From: Microbacterium sp. SZ1
GTDB lineage: Bacteria > Actinomycetota > Actinomycetes > Actinomycetales > Microbacteriaceae
Direction of reading: 5' to 3'
NCBI RefSeq assembly: GCF_002362255.1
Contig: NZ_LPVV01000038.1
Span: 62,001 to 126,000, forward strand
Length of the DNA: 64,000 nucleotides
Shown here in pieces: positions 1 to 7,728 of the stretch; position 1 is the stretch's first letter, and the number at the start of each line of letters is the position of its first letter. A program made the position numbers and the translations under genes. The notes under the pieces are model-generated. The model was not told the DNA's origin and did not search any database. It worked only from the letters and a program-made list of their open reading frames with translations.

Positions 1-1
1 C

Positions 2-202
2 GTGCTCTACGTCGGACACGGCGACGACGACGTCGCGATCGCCCATCTCGCCAAGACCATCAAGAAGCTGCCCAAGGCCATCGACAAGGCCACGATGGCC
101 GCCGTCATCAAGCGCATCGACTCGGTGTCGCAGTCGATCTCCTCGCTGCCTATTCCGAAGGGCATCGACCCGACCAAGGTTCGCGCGCAGCGTCCGCGTT
201 GA
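2..202 (+). CDS. C-terminal fragment of an unidentified protein
   Basis: Open reading frame entering from the left edge and ending with TGA; about 66 residues are visible. It has a glycine-histidine-aspartate patch near the edge (GHGDDD), then a lysine-rich amphipathic stretch and an Arg/Pro tail. I do not recognise the family. It may be a short gene with a GTG start at base 2 or the tail of a longer one. A strong hairpin follows it, which supports it as the end of a transcription unit converging on rimK. Confidence 0.5.
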   Translation: MLYVGHGDDDVAIAHLAKTIKKLPKAIDKATMAAVIKRIDSVSQSISSLPIPKGIDPTKVRAQRPR

Positions 203-218
203 CCCACCCGTACACGAC

Positions 219-257
219 GAAGCGCGGCCGTTCTCCCGAGGAGGACGGCCGCGCTTC
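219..257. terminator. Bidirectional hairpin terminator
   Basis: Arms of about 13 nt (219-231 and 245-257, GAAGCGCGGCCGT and its complement) flank a 13-nt loop between the unknown gene ending at 202 and the rimK stop at 264. Position and symmetry fit a shared terminator for convergent genes. Confidence 0.7.
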
Positions 258-263
258 TGTCTG

Positions 264-1451
264 TCACTCCGACAGCGGCTGCCGCGGCAGCTTCCGCACC
301 TTGGCCCGGCGCCGACGCCGTTCCGGGATCATCGACCGCATCTCGTCGAGCTTGCCGAAGCAGAACAGGCGGTCGTCCGCCTCCAAGACCACGTGCTTGC
401 GCGGGTTGGGGATCACCGAGACGCCGCGATGCAGGGTGAGGACCGTGATGTCCCGCTCCCACAGCCCGGCCTCACCGAGCGTCTTGCCGACGAGACCGGC
501 CGCGTTGTGCACCATGAGCTCGGCGACACCATAGCCCGTCGAGACGGTGAGCCGCTGACGGACGTCGATCTCGGGGAAGGCGACCTGACCGGCGATGTAG
601 TCGATGATCGCACCGGCGACATCGAGCTTGGTCGCGGTCTCGATGCCCTGCAGCCCCGGAGACGAGTTGACCTCCATCACCAGCGGTCCCTCGTCGCCCT
701 CGAGCATGTCGACGCCCGCGACGCGCAGGCCCATGATCTGGGCGGAGCGGACCGCGGCGCGCTCGTACACCGGGTCGAGCTCGATCGCCTCCACCGATCC
801 CCCGCGGTGCACGTTCGAGCGGAACTCGTCTCCTGCGGCGGAGCGACGCATCGCCGCGACGACGCGGTCTCCGACGACGAGGGCGCGGATGTCTCGTCCG
901 CGGCTCTCCGAGATGAACTTCTGGATCAGCACGTTCTGCTTCGTCGAGTGGAGGGTCTCGATGATCGCCTCGGCCACCTTGACCTGGGGCGCGAGGATCA
1001 CGCCGATGCCCTGGGTGCCCTCGAGCAGCTTGATGACGACGGGTGCTCCCCCGACGCGCTCGATCGCCGGCCGCACGTCAGCCCTATTGCGCACGAATGC
1101 GGTCGGCGGCATAGCGATGTTGTGTCGGGACAGGATCTGGTTCGCACGGAGCTTGTCACGCGCGCTGGAGATGCCGTTCGCGGTGTTCGGGGTGTACACG
1201 TCCATCTGCTCGAATTGCCGCACCACGGCCGTGCCGAAGTACGTGATCGAGTTGCCGATGCGAGGCAGGATCGCGTCGTAGTCGCTGAGCTGGCGACCCC
1301 GGTAGTGGAGGTCCGGATCCTCTGAGGTGAGATCGATCGCGAAGCGCAGCGTATTCAACACCTTCACGTTGTGCCCGCGCTGGAGAGCGGCGGCACGCAG
1401 TCGTTGCGTGGAGTACGCCTGGGGCGCACGGGAGAGCACTGCGATCTTCAC
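264..1451 (-). CDS. rimK: RimK-family alpha-L-glutamate ligase with C-terminal RCK-like domain
   Basis: ATP-grasp ligase of the RimK family, which adds glutamates to the C-terminus of ribosomal protein S6 in other bacteria. The 395-residue product opens with VKIAVLSRAP, matching the start of E. coli RimK, so I chose the GTG at 1451 (preceded by AGGA) and not the upstream codons that would run into the divergent neighbour. ATP-grasp landmarks are GGAPVVIKLLEGTQGIGV and the metal-binding stretch VMEVNSSPGLQGIE. Beyond the usual end of about 300 residues there are another roughly 100, ending in an Arg-rich tail, that look like a TrkA-C/RCK_C regulatory domain (GKTLGEAGLWERDITVLTL). The substrate here may not be S6. 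Its 26-nt divergent spacing from the RimB-like gene supports a joint function. Confidence 0.88.
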   Translation of the reverse strand: MKIAVLSRAPQAYSTQRLRAAALQRGHNVKVLNTLRFAIDLTSEDPDLHYRGRQLSDYDAILPRIGNSITYFGTAVVRQFEQMDVYTPNTANGISSARDKLRANQILSRHNIAMPPTAFVRNRADVRPAIERVGGAPVVIKLLEGTQGIGVILAPQVKVAEAIIETLHSTKQNVLIQKFISESRGRDIRALVVGDRVVAAMRRSAAGDEFRSNVHRGGSVEAIELDPVYERAAVRSAQIMGLRVAGVDMLEGDEGPLVMEVNSSPGLQGIETATKLDVAGAIIDYIAGQVAFPEIDVRQRLTVSTGYGVAELMVHNAAGLVGKTLGEAGLWERDITVLTLHRGVSVIPNPRKHVVLEADDRLFCFGKLDEMRSMIPERRRRRAKVRKLPRQPLSE

Positions 1452-1477
1452 GGGGGATTTCCTGCCAGGATGGTCGG

Positions 1478-1957
1478 GTGAGTAAGTCATCCCATTCAAA
1501 CACTCTTATCGGGTGGCGAGAATGGGTGAGCCTGCCCGATCTCGGAGTCGACTGGATCAAGGCGAAGATCGATACAGGTGCGCGGACCTCGTCGTTGCAC
1601 GCCTTCGACATCCATGAGTTCGAGCGTGACGGCGCAGCATGGGTGCGCTTCCGCGTGAAGCCCTGGCAGGACAGCCAGGAGGATGCCGTGGACGTCGAGT
1701 CCCCCGTGCACGACCGCCGGGCGGTGCGCAGCTCCTCGGGCCACGCGCAGGACCGCTTCGTCGTCGAGCTGCTCATCCGCCTCTACGACCGCGAGGTGCT
1801 GGCCGAGGTCACGTTGAGCAACCGCGACGAGATGGGTTTCCGGATGCTGATCGGGCGAGAGGCCCTCAAGCAGGGCTACGTCGTCGATCCCGCCCGCTCG
1901 TTCGTCGGCGGACGCGCGCCTCGTGAAGCGCGCCGCCGTAATCGCGGCAGGGAGTGA
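1478..1957 (+). CDS. rimB: RimB-type putative aspartic/zinc protease (PF05618 family)
   Basis: 159-residue protein with the retropepsin-like motif IDTGARTSS around Asp32, which defines the family named 'ATP-dependent zinc protease' and includes Pseudomonas RimB. In that system RimB trims the glutamate tails that RimK adds. The start is GTG at 1478; GTG for the divergent rimK is 26 nt away, so both share one promoter region. The C-terminus is basic (RRRNRGRE). Family call is from the motif and from its partner; the biochemical role is inferred. Confidence 0.75.
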   Translation: MSKSSHSNTLIGWREWVSLPDLGVDWIKAKIDTGARTSSLHAFDIHEFERDGAAWVRFRVKPWQDSQEDAVDVESPVHDRRAVRSSSGHAQDRFVVELLIRLYDREVLAEVTLSNRDEMGFRMLIGREALKQGYVVDPARSFVGGRAPREARRRNRGRE

Positions 1958-1963
1958 CCCGGC

Positions 1964-2392
1964 TCAGGCGCGGATGAGGACGAGCCCCGAGAGCTTGTCG
2001 TGGAGACCCCGCTGATCCGAATCCCAGATGACTGCGGGGATGACGACCACGAGCAACAGGGTCCGGACGATGGGTCGCCAGAGGCCGACCCACCCGCCGT
2101 GCAGGCGGACGACCCGCATTCCGAGGATGCGGTGACCCGGACTCCCGCCCGCGGTCGGGATGAACAGGATCTGCAGCACGGCGAACACGGCGATCGGTCC
2201 GAACTGCGACAGCCCCGCCTCGGACGGGAGCGCGAACTGGTCGTACCCGAGGAACGCGGTGGCGATGATCGTCGCCGCGACGTAGTCGATCACGAGCGCC
2301 CCGATCCGGCGCCCTGGACGGGCGATGCTGCCGGTCCCGGTGTTCGGCAATCCGAGTCTCTCTCCGGGGTACGTGTTCACAGCATCCGTCAC
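1964..2392 (-). CDS. RDD family membrane protein
   Basis: 142-residue membrane protein with three hydrophobic segments (about residues 30-50, 65-85 and 105-125) and RDD-type polar landmarks: [13 protein letters not shown] at the start of the first helix and [14 protein letters not shown] before the third. An RDD gene divergent from glnA is typical of actinobacteria, including the mycobacterial glnA1 locus. The GTG at 2392 was taken as start; GTG at 2380 is possible. It lies divergent to glnA, so the GlnR box could act on both. Function unknown. Confidence 0.75.
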   Translation of the reverse strand: MTDAVNTYPGERLGLPNTGTGSIARPGRRIGALVIDYVAATIIATAFLGYDQFALPSEAGLSQFGPIAVFAVLQILFIPTAGGSPGHRILGMRVVRLHGGWVGLWRPIVRTLLLVVVIPAVIWDSDQRGLHDKLSGLVLIRA

Positions 2393-2411
2393 GTCTCCAG
2401 CCTACCGGCGC

Positions 2412-2449
2412 GTAACATCCCCGAAACAAAGCCGATACTCCCGGGAAAC
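2412..2449. promoter_or_regulatory. GlnR box upstream of glnA
   Basis: Four half-sites with exact 6-nt spacing: GTAAC at 2412, GAAAC at 2423, GATAC at 2434 and GAAAC at 2445. This matches the actinobacterial GlnR operator (gTnAC and GaAAC alternating). It lies 60 nt upstream of the glnA start and 20 nt upstream of the divergent RDD gene. Confidence 0.8.
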
Positions 2450-2509
2450 GCCCCAGCCGTACTGTGCAGAATGGCCGTAAGCCATCGATCCGCAATCCAG
2501 GAGTCGTCC

Positions 2510-3934
2510 ATGTTCAAAGATTCGTCCGAGGTTCTCGCCTACATCAAGGAGAACGAGGTCAAGTTCCTCGACATCCGCTTCACCGACCTCCCGGGTGTGC
2601 AGCAGCACTTCAACATCCCCGCCTCCACGGTGGACGAGGACTTCTTCACCAACGGACAGCTCTTCGACGGCTCGTCGATCCGCGGTTTCGCGAACATCCA
2701 CGAATCCGACATGCAGCTCATCCCTGACGTGACGACCGCGTACGTCGACCCCTTCCGCGAGGCGAGCACGCTCGTCATGATCTTCGACATCTACAACCCG
2801 CGCACGGGTGAGATCTACACGAAGGACCCGCGTCAGGTCGCCAAGAATGCCGAGAAGTACCTCGCGTCGACCGGCATCGCCGACACCGCGTACTTCGCTC
2901 CCGAGGCCGAGTTCTACATCTTCGACGAGGTCCGCTACTCCGTGACCGCGGGCGAGAGCTTCTACAAGGTCGACTCCGAAGAGGCGGCGTGGAACACCGG
3001 TCGCGAAGAAGAGGGCGGCAACCTCGGCAACAAGACCCCGTACAAGGGCGGTTACTTCCCCGTCTCGCCCGTGGACAAGACGGCCGACCTGCGCGACGAC
3101 ATCACGCTCAAGCTCATCGACGCCGGCTTCATCCTCGAGCGCTCGCACCACGAGGTCGGCACCGCCGGTCAGCAGGAGATCAACTACCGCTTCGACACCA
3201 TGGTGCACGCGGCCGACGACATCCTGAAGTTCAAGTACATCGTCAAGAACACCGCGGACCTCTGGGGCAAGACCGCGACCTTCATGCCGAAGCCGCTGTT
3301 CGGCGACAACGGGTCTGGCATGCACACGCACCAGTCGCTGTGGAACGACGGCAAGCCGCTGTTCTACGACGAGGCCGGCTACGGTCAGCTCAGCGACGTC
3401 GCGCGCTGGTACATCGGCGGCATCCTGGCTCACGCGCCGGCCCTGCTGGCCTTCACGAACCCGACCCTCAACAGCTACCACCGTCTGGTGAAGGGCTTCG
3501 AGGCGCCGGTCAACCTGGTCTACTCGGCCGGTAACCGCTCGGCCGCGATCCGCATCCCGATCACGGGCTCCAACCCGAAGGCCAAGCGCATCGAGTTCCG
3601 CGCGCCGGACGCCTCCGGCAACCCGTACCTCGCGTTCGCCGCGCAGCTCATGGCCGGCCTCGACGGGATCAAGAACCGCATCGAGCCGCACGAGCCCGTC
3701 GACAAGGACCTGTACGAGCTTCCCCCCGAGGAGGCCAAGAACATCCCGCAGGTGCCGAACTCGCTGCTGGACTCCCTCGAGGCGCTCCGCGCCGACCACG
3801 CCTTCCTCCTGGAGGGCGGCGTCTTCACCGAGGAGCTCATCGAGACCTGGATCTCGTACAAGTACGAGAACGAGATCCTGCCGATGGCCCAGCGCCCGCA
3901 CCCGTTCGAGTTCGAGCTGTACTACGGCGTCTGA
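2510..3934 (+). CDS. glnA: Type I glutamine synthetase
   Basis: Makes glutamine from glutamate, ammonia and ATP in the cytoplasm as a dodecamer. The product has 474 residues, the usual length for GSI-beta. The start at 2510 ([17 protein letters not shown]) has an AGGAG site; the open frame continues upstream without support. Key motifs: [22 protein letters not shown] (ammonia/glutamate site), NRSAAIRIP, and the adenylylation loop [10 protein letters not shown] with Tyr402 as target. The adenylyltransferase GlnE that would modify this Tyr is encoded at 7729-10704. A four-part GlnR box upstream implies nitrogen control. Confidence 0.97.
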   Translation: MFKDSSEVLAYIKENEVKFLDIRFTDLPGVQQHFNIPASTVDEDFFTNGQLFDGSSIRGFANIHESDMQLIPDVTTAYVDPFREASTLVMIFDIYNPRTGEIYTKDPRQVAKNAEKYLASTGIADTAYFAPEAEFYIFDEVRYSVTAGESFYKVDSEEAAWNTGREEEGGNLGNKTPYKGGYFPVSPVDKTADLRDDITLKLIDAGFILERSHHEVGTAGQQEINYRFDTMVHAADDILKFKYIVKNTADLWGKTATFMPKPLFGDNGSGMHTHQSLWNDGKPLFYDEAGYGQLSDVARWYIGGILAHAPALLAFTNPTLNSYHRLVKGFEAPVNLVYSAGNRSAAIRIPITGSNPKAKRIEFRAPDASGNPYLAFAAQLMAGLDGIKNRIEPHEPVDKDLYELPPEEAKNIPQVPNSLLDSLEALRADHAFLLEGGVFTEELIETWISYKYENEILPMAQRPHPFEFELYYGV

Positions 3935-3951
3935 TCCCGATCAGTACCGAG

Positions 3952-3986
3952 GAGCCCGCCTCCGGCATCGCGCCGGAGGCGGGCTC
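3952..3986 (+). terminator. Intrinsic terminator after glnA
   Basis: Perfect 14-bp stem (GAGCCCGCCTCCGG and complement) with a short loop, followed by TTCTCGTT, 18 nt after the glnA stop codon. Confidence 0.85.
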
Positions 3987-4034
3987 TTCTCGTTCGCATT
4001 CCGGCGCCTCCGTGTGCTCAGCAGGAAGTTCGGC

Positions 4035-4973
4035 TCACACGGAACCGGTTCGGAAGGAGTGCAGGTCGAGGTCGGCGCTGAGGATCTCGCTGGCGATGTG
4101 ACCTCGCACGCTCGTCCCCTGGTCGTCGAGCGGCGGGCTGATGACCGCTGCTCCGAGGCGCCCCGGCGCCGACAGCACGATCACACCGGAGACTCCGGAC
4201 TTCGCGGGGACCCCGACCTGCCGCATCCACCGCCCTGAGCCGTCGTACACGCCACACGTCGCCATCACCGAGATCACATCGCGGGCGACGTCACGGGAGA
4301 CGACCTCGACACCCGTGACGGGGTTCCGCCCACCCGCAGCGAGCGTCGCGCCCATCAAGGCGAGGTCGCGCGCGTCGACCAGCGTCGCGCACGCCCGCGC
4401 GTACACCGCGACCGCGTCGTCAGCGCTGACCGCCAGCGTGTCCTCCGCGCGCATGAGATGGGCCAGCGCGTGGTTGCGATCGCCGAGAAGGTGTTCGTTC
4501 TCCGCGACGTCGGCGTCCGCCTCGAGGTCTCGTCCGGCGAAGGCGGAGAGCCCGCTGAGAATGCGTGCGCTCCGTGCTTCGGCATCCGCGCCGTCGACGA
4601 GAGACGCTGTCAGGAGTGCGCCGGCGTTCACCATCGGATTCGGCGGCCTTCCGGTGCCGCTCTCGAGCTTGATCGCGTCGAAGGCCTCGCCGGTCGGCTC
4701 GATGCCCACCCGGTCGAGTGCGTCTCCCCCGGTGTCCTGCAGCGCGAGGGCGAAGAGAAACGGCTTCACGGCGGATTGGATGCTCACCTGCACGTCGGAG
4801 CCATCGCTCGCGTTCGTCGCGCCGTCGAGCGTCACGATCGACAGCGCGACGAGAGAGGGGTCGGCGCGGGCGAGCTCCGGGATGCTCCGATCGACCGCTC
4901 CGCCGGTCTCCGGCACCAGCCGAGCGCGCAGCGCGTCGAGGTCGTAGGCGAGCGGATCCGGTCTCGGCGTCAT
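4035..4973 (-). CDS. glsA: Glutaminase
   Basis: Hydrolyses glutamine to glutamate and ammonia. The 312-residue product shows the glutaminase landmarks of the serine beta-lactamase-like fold: VSIQSAVKPFLFALAL (Ser-x-x-Lys nucleophile region), RPPNPMVNAGAL, ENEHLLGDRNHALAHLM and a late glycine-rich KSGVSGVIV. The ATG at 4973 overlaps the stop of the GNAT gene in an ATGA, so I reject the much longer upstream open frame. It is transcribed towards glnA and ends near its terminator. Being next to glnA, glnE and glnA2 suggests glutamine homeostasis. Confidence 0.92.
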   Translation of the reverse strand: MTPRPDPLAYDLDALRARLVPETGGAVDRSIPELARADPSLVALSIVTLDGATNASDGSDVQVSIQSAVKPFLFALALQDTGGDALDRVGIEPTGEAFDAIKLESGTGRPPNPMVNAGALLTASLVDGADAEARSARILSGLSAFAGRDLEADADVAENEHLLGDRNHALAHLMRAEDTLAVSADDAVAVYARACATLVDARDLALMGATLAAGGRNPVTGVEVVSRDVARDVISVMATCGVYDGSGRWMRQVGVPAKSGVSGVIVLSAPGRLGAAVISPPLDDQGTSVRGHIASEILSADLDLHSFRTGSV

Positions 4974-5488
4974 GACTCCAGCCTCGCAGACTGCGGATGC
5001 AGGTCGAGCGCCCACTCGTGCGACTGCAGCTGGAATCCGCGGAACTCTCCCGCTGACGACCCCACGAGCTCGAACCCCGCGCGACGGCAGACGCCGTTCG
5101 ACGCGGCGTTCCCGACACCAGGGAAGGCGACGAGATGGCGCAAGCCCGCGGGGTGTGCCCGTGCGTCCTCGATCAGCAGCGCGAGCGCGCGCGAAGCGAT
5201 GCCCCTCCCCTGCGCCTCCGGGAGCACGAACCAGCCGGTCTCGAACGCCCGCTCGTCTCGCCACGAGACGGTCCAGTACCCGATCGCACCGACCTCGGTG
5301 CCCTGCGGGTCGAGCACGACGAACATCTTCGCCTCCGCGGGGTCGAGACCGAGGTATCGACGGTGGCGGTCGCGGACCTGCTGTTCGCTCTCCGGACCGT
5401 TCAGGTGCGCGGTCATCTCGGGAGTGTTCGCGTCACGCAGCAGCGGCAGATCGTCGTCCGACCACGGCCGGAGTCTCAGCGTCTCCAT
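4970..5488 (-). CDS. GNAT family N-acetyltransferase (RimJ/RimL type)
   Basis: 172 residues. It begins with the common RimJ/RimL pattern LRLRPWSDDDLPLLRDANTP and carries the acetyl-CoA pyrophosphate loop EAQGRGIASRAL (about residues 92-103) followed by NAASNGVCRRAGF near the C-terminus. The substrate cannot be told from sequence. Its stop overlaps the glsA start (ATGA, 4970-4973), so the two are translationally coupled. Confidence 0.85.
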   Translation of the reverse strand: METLRLRPWSDDDLPLLRDANTPEMTAHLNGPESEQQVRDRHRRYLGLDPAEAKMFVVLDPQGTEVGAIGYWTVSWRDERAFETGWFVLPEAQGRGIASRALALLIEDARAHPAGLRHLVAFPGVGNAASNGVCRRAGFELVGSSAGEFRGFQLQSHEWALDLHPQSARLES

Positions 5489-5622
5489 TCATCGACCCTG
5501 CCACGGGGCACCGACATCCCGCATAGCACCGGAGAGTGCCCGGACGCCAGTCGGCGTGCCCTGCTTGACCGGCATCCGCGGCGATGGTCAACTGAGAGGT
5601 CGGCAACAACAGAGGGGGCATC

Positions 5623-6768
5623 ATGCGTCGGAAGACGATCAAGGCGCAGACCGCGGCCACGGAAGAGCTGATGAACCAGCCGAAGACGGCGGCGGCGGCG
5701 ATCGCTCGGATCAATCCGTTCATGTACGGGCTGCTGGGCGCACTCGGAGTGCTCGTCGCCCTCGTGCTCGGCGGCATCGTCGATCAACTCGCCACCGTGC
5801 TCGTCTACATCGGCGTGGCCATCTTCCTCGCCCTCGGTCTCGACCCGATCGTCACCTGGATCGAACGGAAGCTCCCCCGACCGGCCGCCGTCGCGATCGT
5901 CGTCTCGGTGGTCGTCCTGGCCTTCGCCGGCATCCTGCTCGCGATCGTGCCGATCCTCGTGGAGCAGATCTCGAACCTCATCAAGGACGGGCCGAAGATG
6001 GTCCAGGACTTCATGGCCAGCGATTGGTTCAAGAGCATCAGCGAGCAGTTCGGCTCGACCTTCGACGACGCGGCCCAGGGCGTCCTGAGCTTCATCCAGG
6101 ACCCCGGCAACATCCTCAACATCTCCGGCGGCGTCTTCGCGGTCGGCGCCGGCATCGCAGGCGGATTCACCGGCGTCACCATCGTCCTCATCCTCACGCT
6201 CTACTTCATGGCGTCGCTGCGCAGCATGAAGAAGGTCTCCGCGCGCTTCGTGCCCGCATACCAGCGCGAGACGTTCAGCGGTCTGCTCGAAGACGTGTCC
6301 GGGGCCGTCGGACGCTACGTGATGGGCCAGGCGAGCCTCGCGCTGATCAACGGCATCCTGAGCCTGATCATGCTGACCATCATCGGAGCTCCCGTCCCCG
6401 CACTGCTGGCCCTCATCGCCTTCATCGGCTCGATGATCCCCCTCGTCGGCACGCTGTCGGCGTCCATCATCAACTCGCTGATCTGCCTGATCGTGAGCCC
6501 CATCACGGCGCTGATCGCATTCATCTACTACCTGGTGTACATGCAGATCGAGGCGTACGTCCTGTCCCCTCGCATCATGAACAAGGCCGTCGCTGTGCCA
6601 GGCGCCCTCGTCGTCATCGCCGCGGTCGCAGGTGGAGCGCTCGGCGGGATCCTCGGCGCCCTCGTCGCCATCCCGGTCGCGGCGAGCATCATCATCATCG
6701 TGCAGAAGGTCGTGTTCCCGACGCAGGACGCGAAGGTCGTGCCGCCGGGAACTCTCAGCGAACGCTGA
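5623..6768 (+). CDS. AI-2E family transporter (PerM-like permease)
   Basis: 381-residue integral membrane protein of the AI-2E/UPF0118 family. A short basic N-terminus is followed by two helices (about residues 25-70), a third helix (about 85-110), a large loop (about 115-170) and a C-terminal helical bundle with GAPVPALLALIAFIGSMIPLVGT, the most conserved block of the family. Start supported by GAGGGGG 5 nt upstream. The family includes a proposed autoinducer exporter and Na+/H+ antiporters, so the substrate is open. It converges with the lipid kinase gene and overlaps it by 14 bp. Confidence 0.85.
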   Translation: MRRKTIKAQTAATEELMNQPKTAAAAIARINPFMYGLLGALGVLVALVLGGIVDQLATVLVYIGVAIFLALGLDPIVTWIERKLPRPAAVAIVVSVVVLAFAGILLAIVPILVEQISNLIKDGPKMVQDFMASDWFKSISEQFGSTFDDAAQGVLSFIQDPGNILNISGGVFAVGAGIAGGFTGVTIVLILTLYFMASLRSMKKVSARFVPAYQRETFSGLLEDVSGAVGRYVMGQASLALINGILSLIMLTIIGAPVPALLALIAFIGSMIPLVGTLSASIINSLICLIVSPITALIAFIYYLVYMQIEAYVLSPRIMNKAVAVPGALVVIAAVAGGALGGILGALVAIPVAASIIIIVQKVVFPTQDAKVVPPGTLSER

Positions 6769-7681
6769 TCGCCGCCGGCTGCACCCGCACGCTGAAGCGG
6801 GAGACCTCGCCGACCTCTTCACCGTCGATCTCGAAGATCTGAGGCGAGGACAGCTCGACCGAGATCCGCTCGGCGGCGACATGGGTCGTGGAATTGGTGC
6901 TGACGGCCTCGTCGACCGCGCCGAAGATACGGCGGATGCCGTTCTCCCAGACAACCGAACGCACGGTGTCGAGCCACTGCAGCGCGCCCTCCGCACTCAC
7001 GAGGAGCATGTCCAGCTGTCCGTCGTCGAGCACGGCGTCGGGAAGCAGGCGGATGCCGCCCTGCACCATGCCGCAGTTGCCGATGAGCATCGTGTGACCG
7101 CGCAGCTCCTGTACTTCGCCGTCGTCGAGCGAGAGCGCGATGTCGGTCATCTCCGTGCCGGCGAGTGCGCGTCCCATCGCCTCGACGTAGGCGAGCCACC
7201 CCGCCCGATCCTTCAGGTCCTCATCGGTCTCGACGAGCATCTGCGCGTCAATCCCGAACCCGACCATGACGACGAACGCGTGCTCCTCCCCGTCGACGTC
7301 GACCCAGCCGATGTCGATCTTCTTCTCCTCGCCGTCGCGCACCCGGATGAGCGCGGCCGACGGGTCGTTGAGCGGAATCGACAGATTGCGCGCGAGCAGG
7401 TTTCCCGTCCCGCGCGGCACGATGCCGAGCGCGGCATCGGTGCCTGCGAGCCCCTCGGCCACCGCGCGCACGGTGCCATCGCCGCCCGCGGCCACCACGA
7501 CATCGCACCCGGCCGCGACGGCGTCCGCCGCCTGTCCGCGGCCCGGGTCCTCGAGGGTGGTCTCCCACCACTCGACCTCGGTCCCGTCGGCGTCGCCGAA
7601 CACGTCCTCCACGGCGGACCGCAGCTGGTCCCCGCCCGGCTTCGAGGGGTTCCAGATCACACCGAGCTTCGAGATCGCCAT
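6755..7681 (-). CDS. Diacylglycerol kinase family lipid kinase
   Basis: 308 residues. The N-terminal NAD/DAG-kinase-like domain has VIWNPSKPGG and the nucleotide loop VVVAAGGDGTVRAVAEGL followed by GIVPRGTGNLLARNL, the DAGK_cat signature. The C-terminal half is the beta-sandwich domain with FEIDGEEVGEV near its end. Likely phosphorylates diacylglycerol or a related lipid at the membrane. The ATG at 7681 matches the usual start (MAISKLGVIWNP). It is 47 nt downstream of glnE on the same strand. Confidence 0.88.
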   Translation of the reverse strand: MAISKLGVIWNPSKPGGDQLRSAVEDVFGDADGTEVEWWETTLEDPGRGQAADAVAAGCDVVVAAGGDGTVRAVAEGLAGTDAALGIVPRGTGNLLARNLSIPLNDPSAALIRVRDGEEKKIDIGWVDVDGEEHAFVVMVGFGIDAQMLVETDEDLKDRAGWLAYVEAMGRALAGTEMTDIALSLDDGEVQELRGHTMLIGNCGMVQGGIRLLPDAVLDDGQLDMLLVSAEGALQWLDTVRSVVWENGIRRIFGAVDEAVSTNSTTHVAAERISVELSSPQIFEIDGEEVGEVSRFSVRVQPAAISVR

Positions 7682-7728
7682 GAGGTCAGCCTGTTCCAAT
7701 CCCGGCCGCTTGGCAACTCGACGGGCGG

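Noticed and set aside
2000..2509. 170-residue N-terminal extension of glnA
   Set aside because: It is antisense to the RDD gene, crosses the GlnR box, and the canonical start at 2510 has a good ribosome-binding site.
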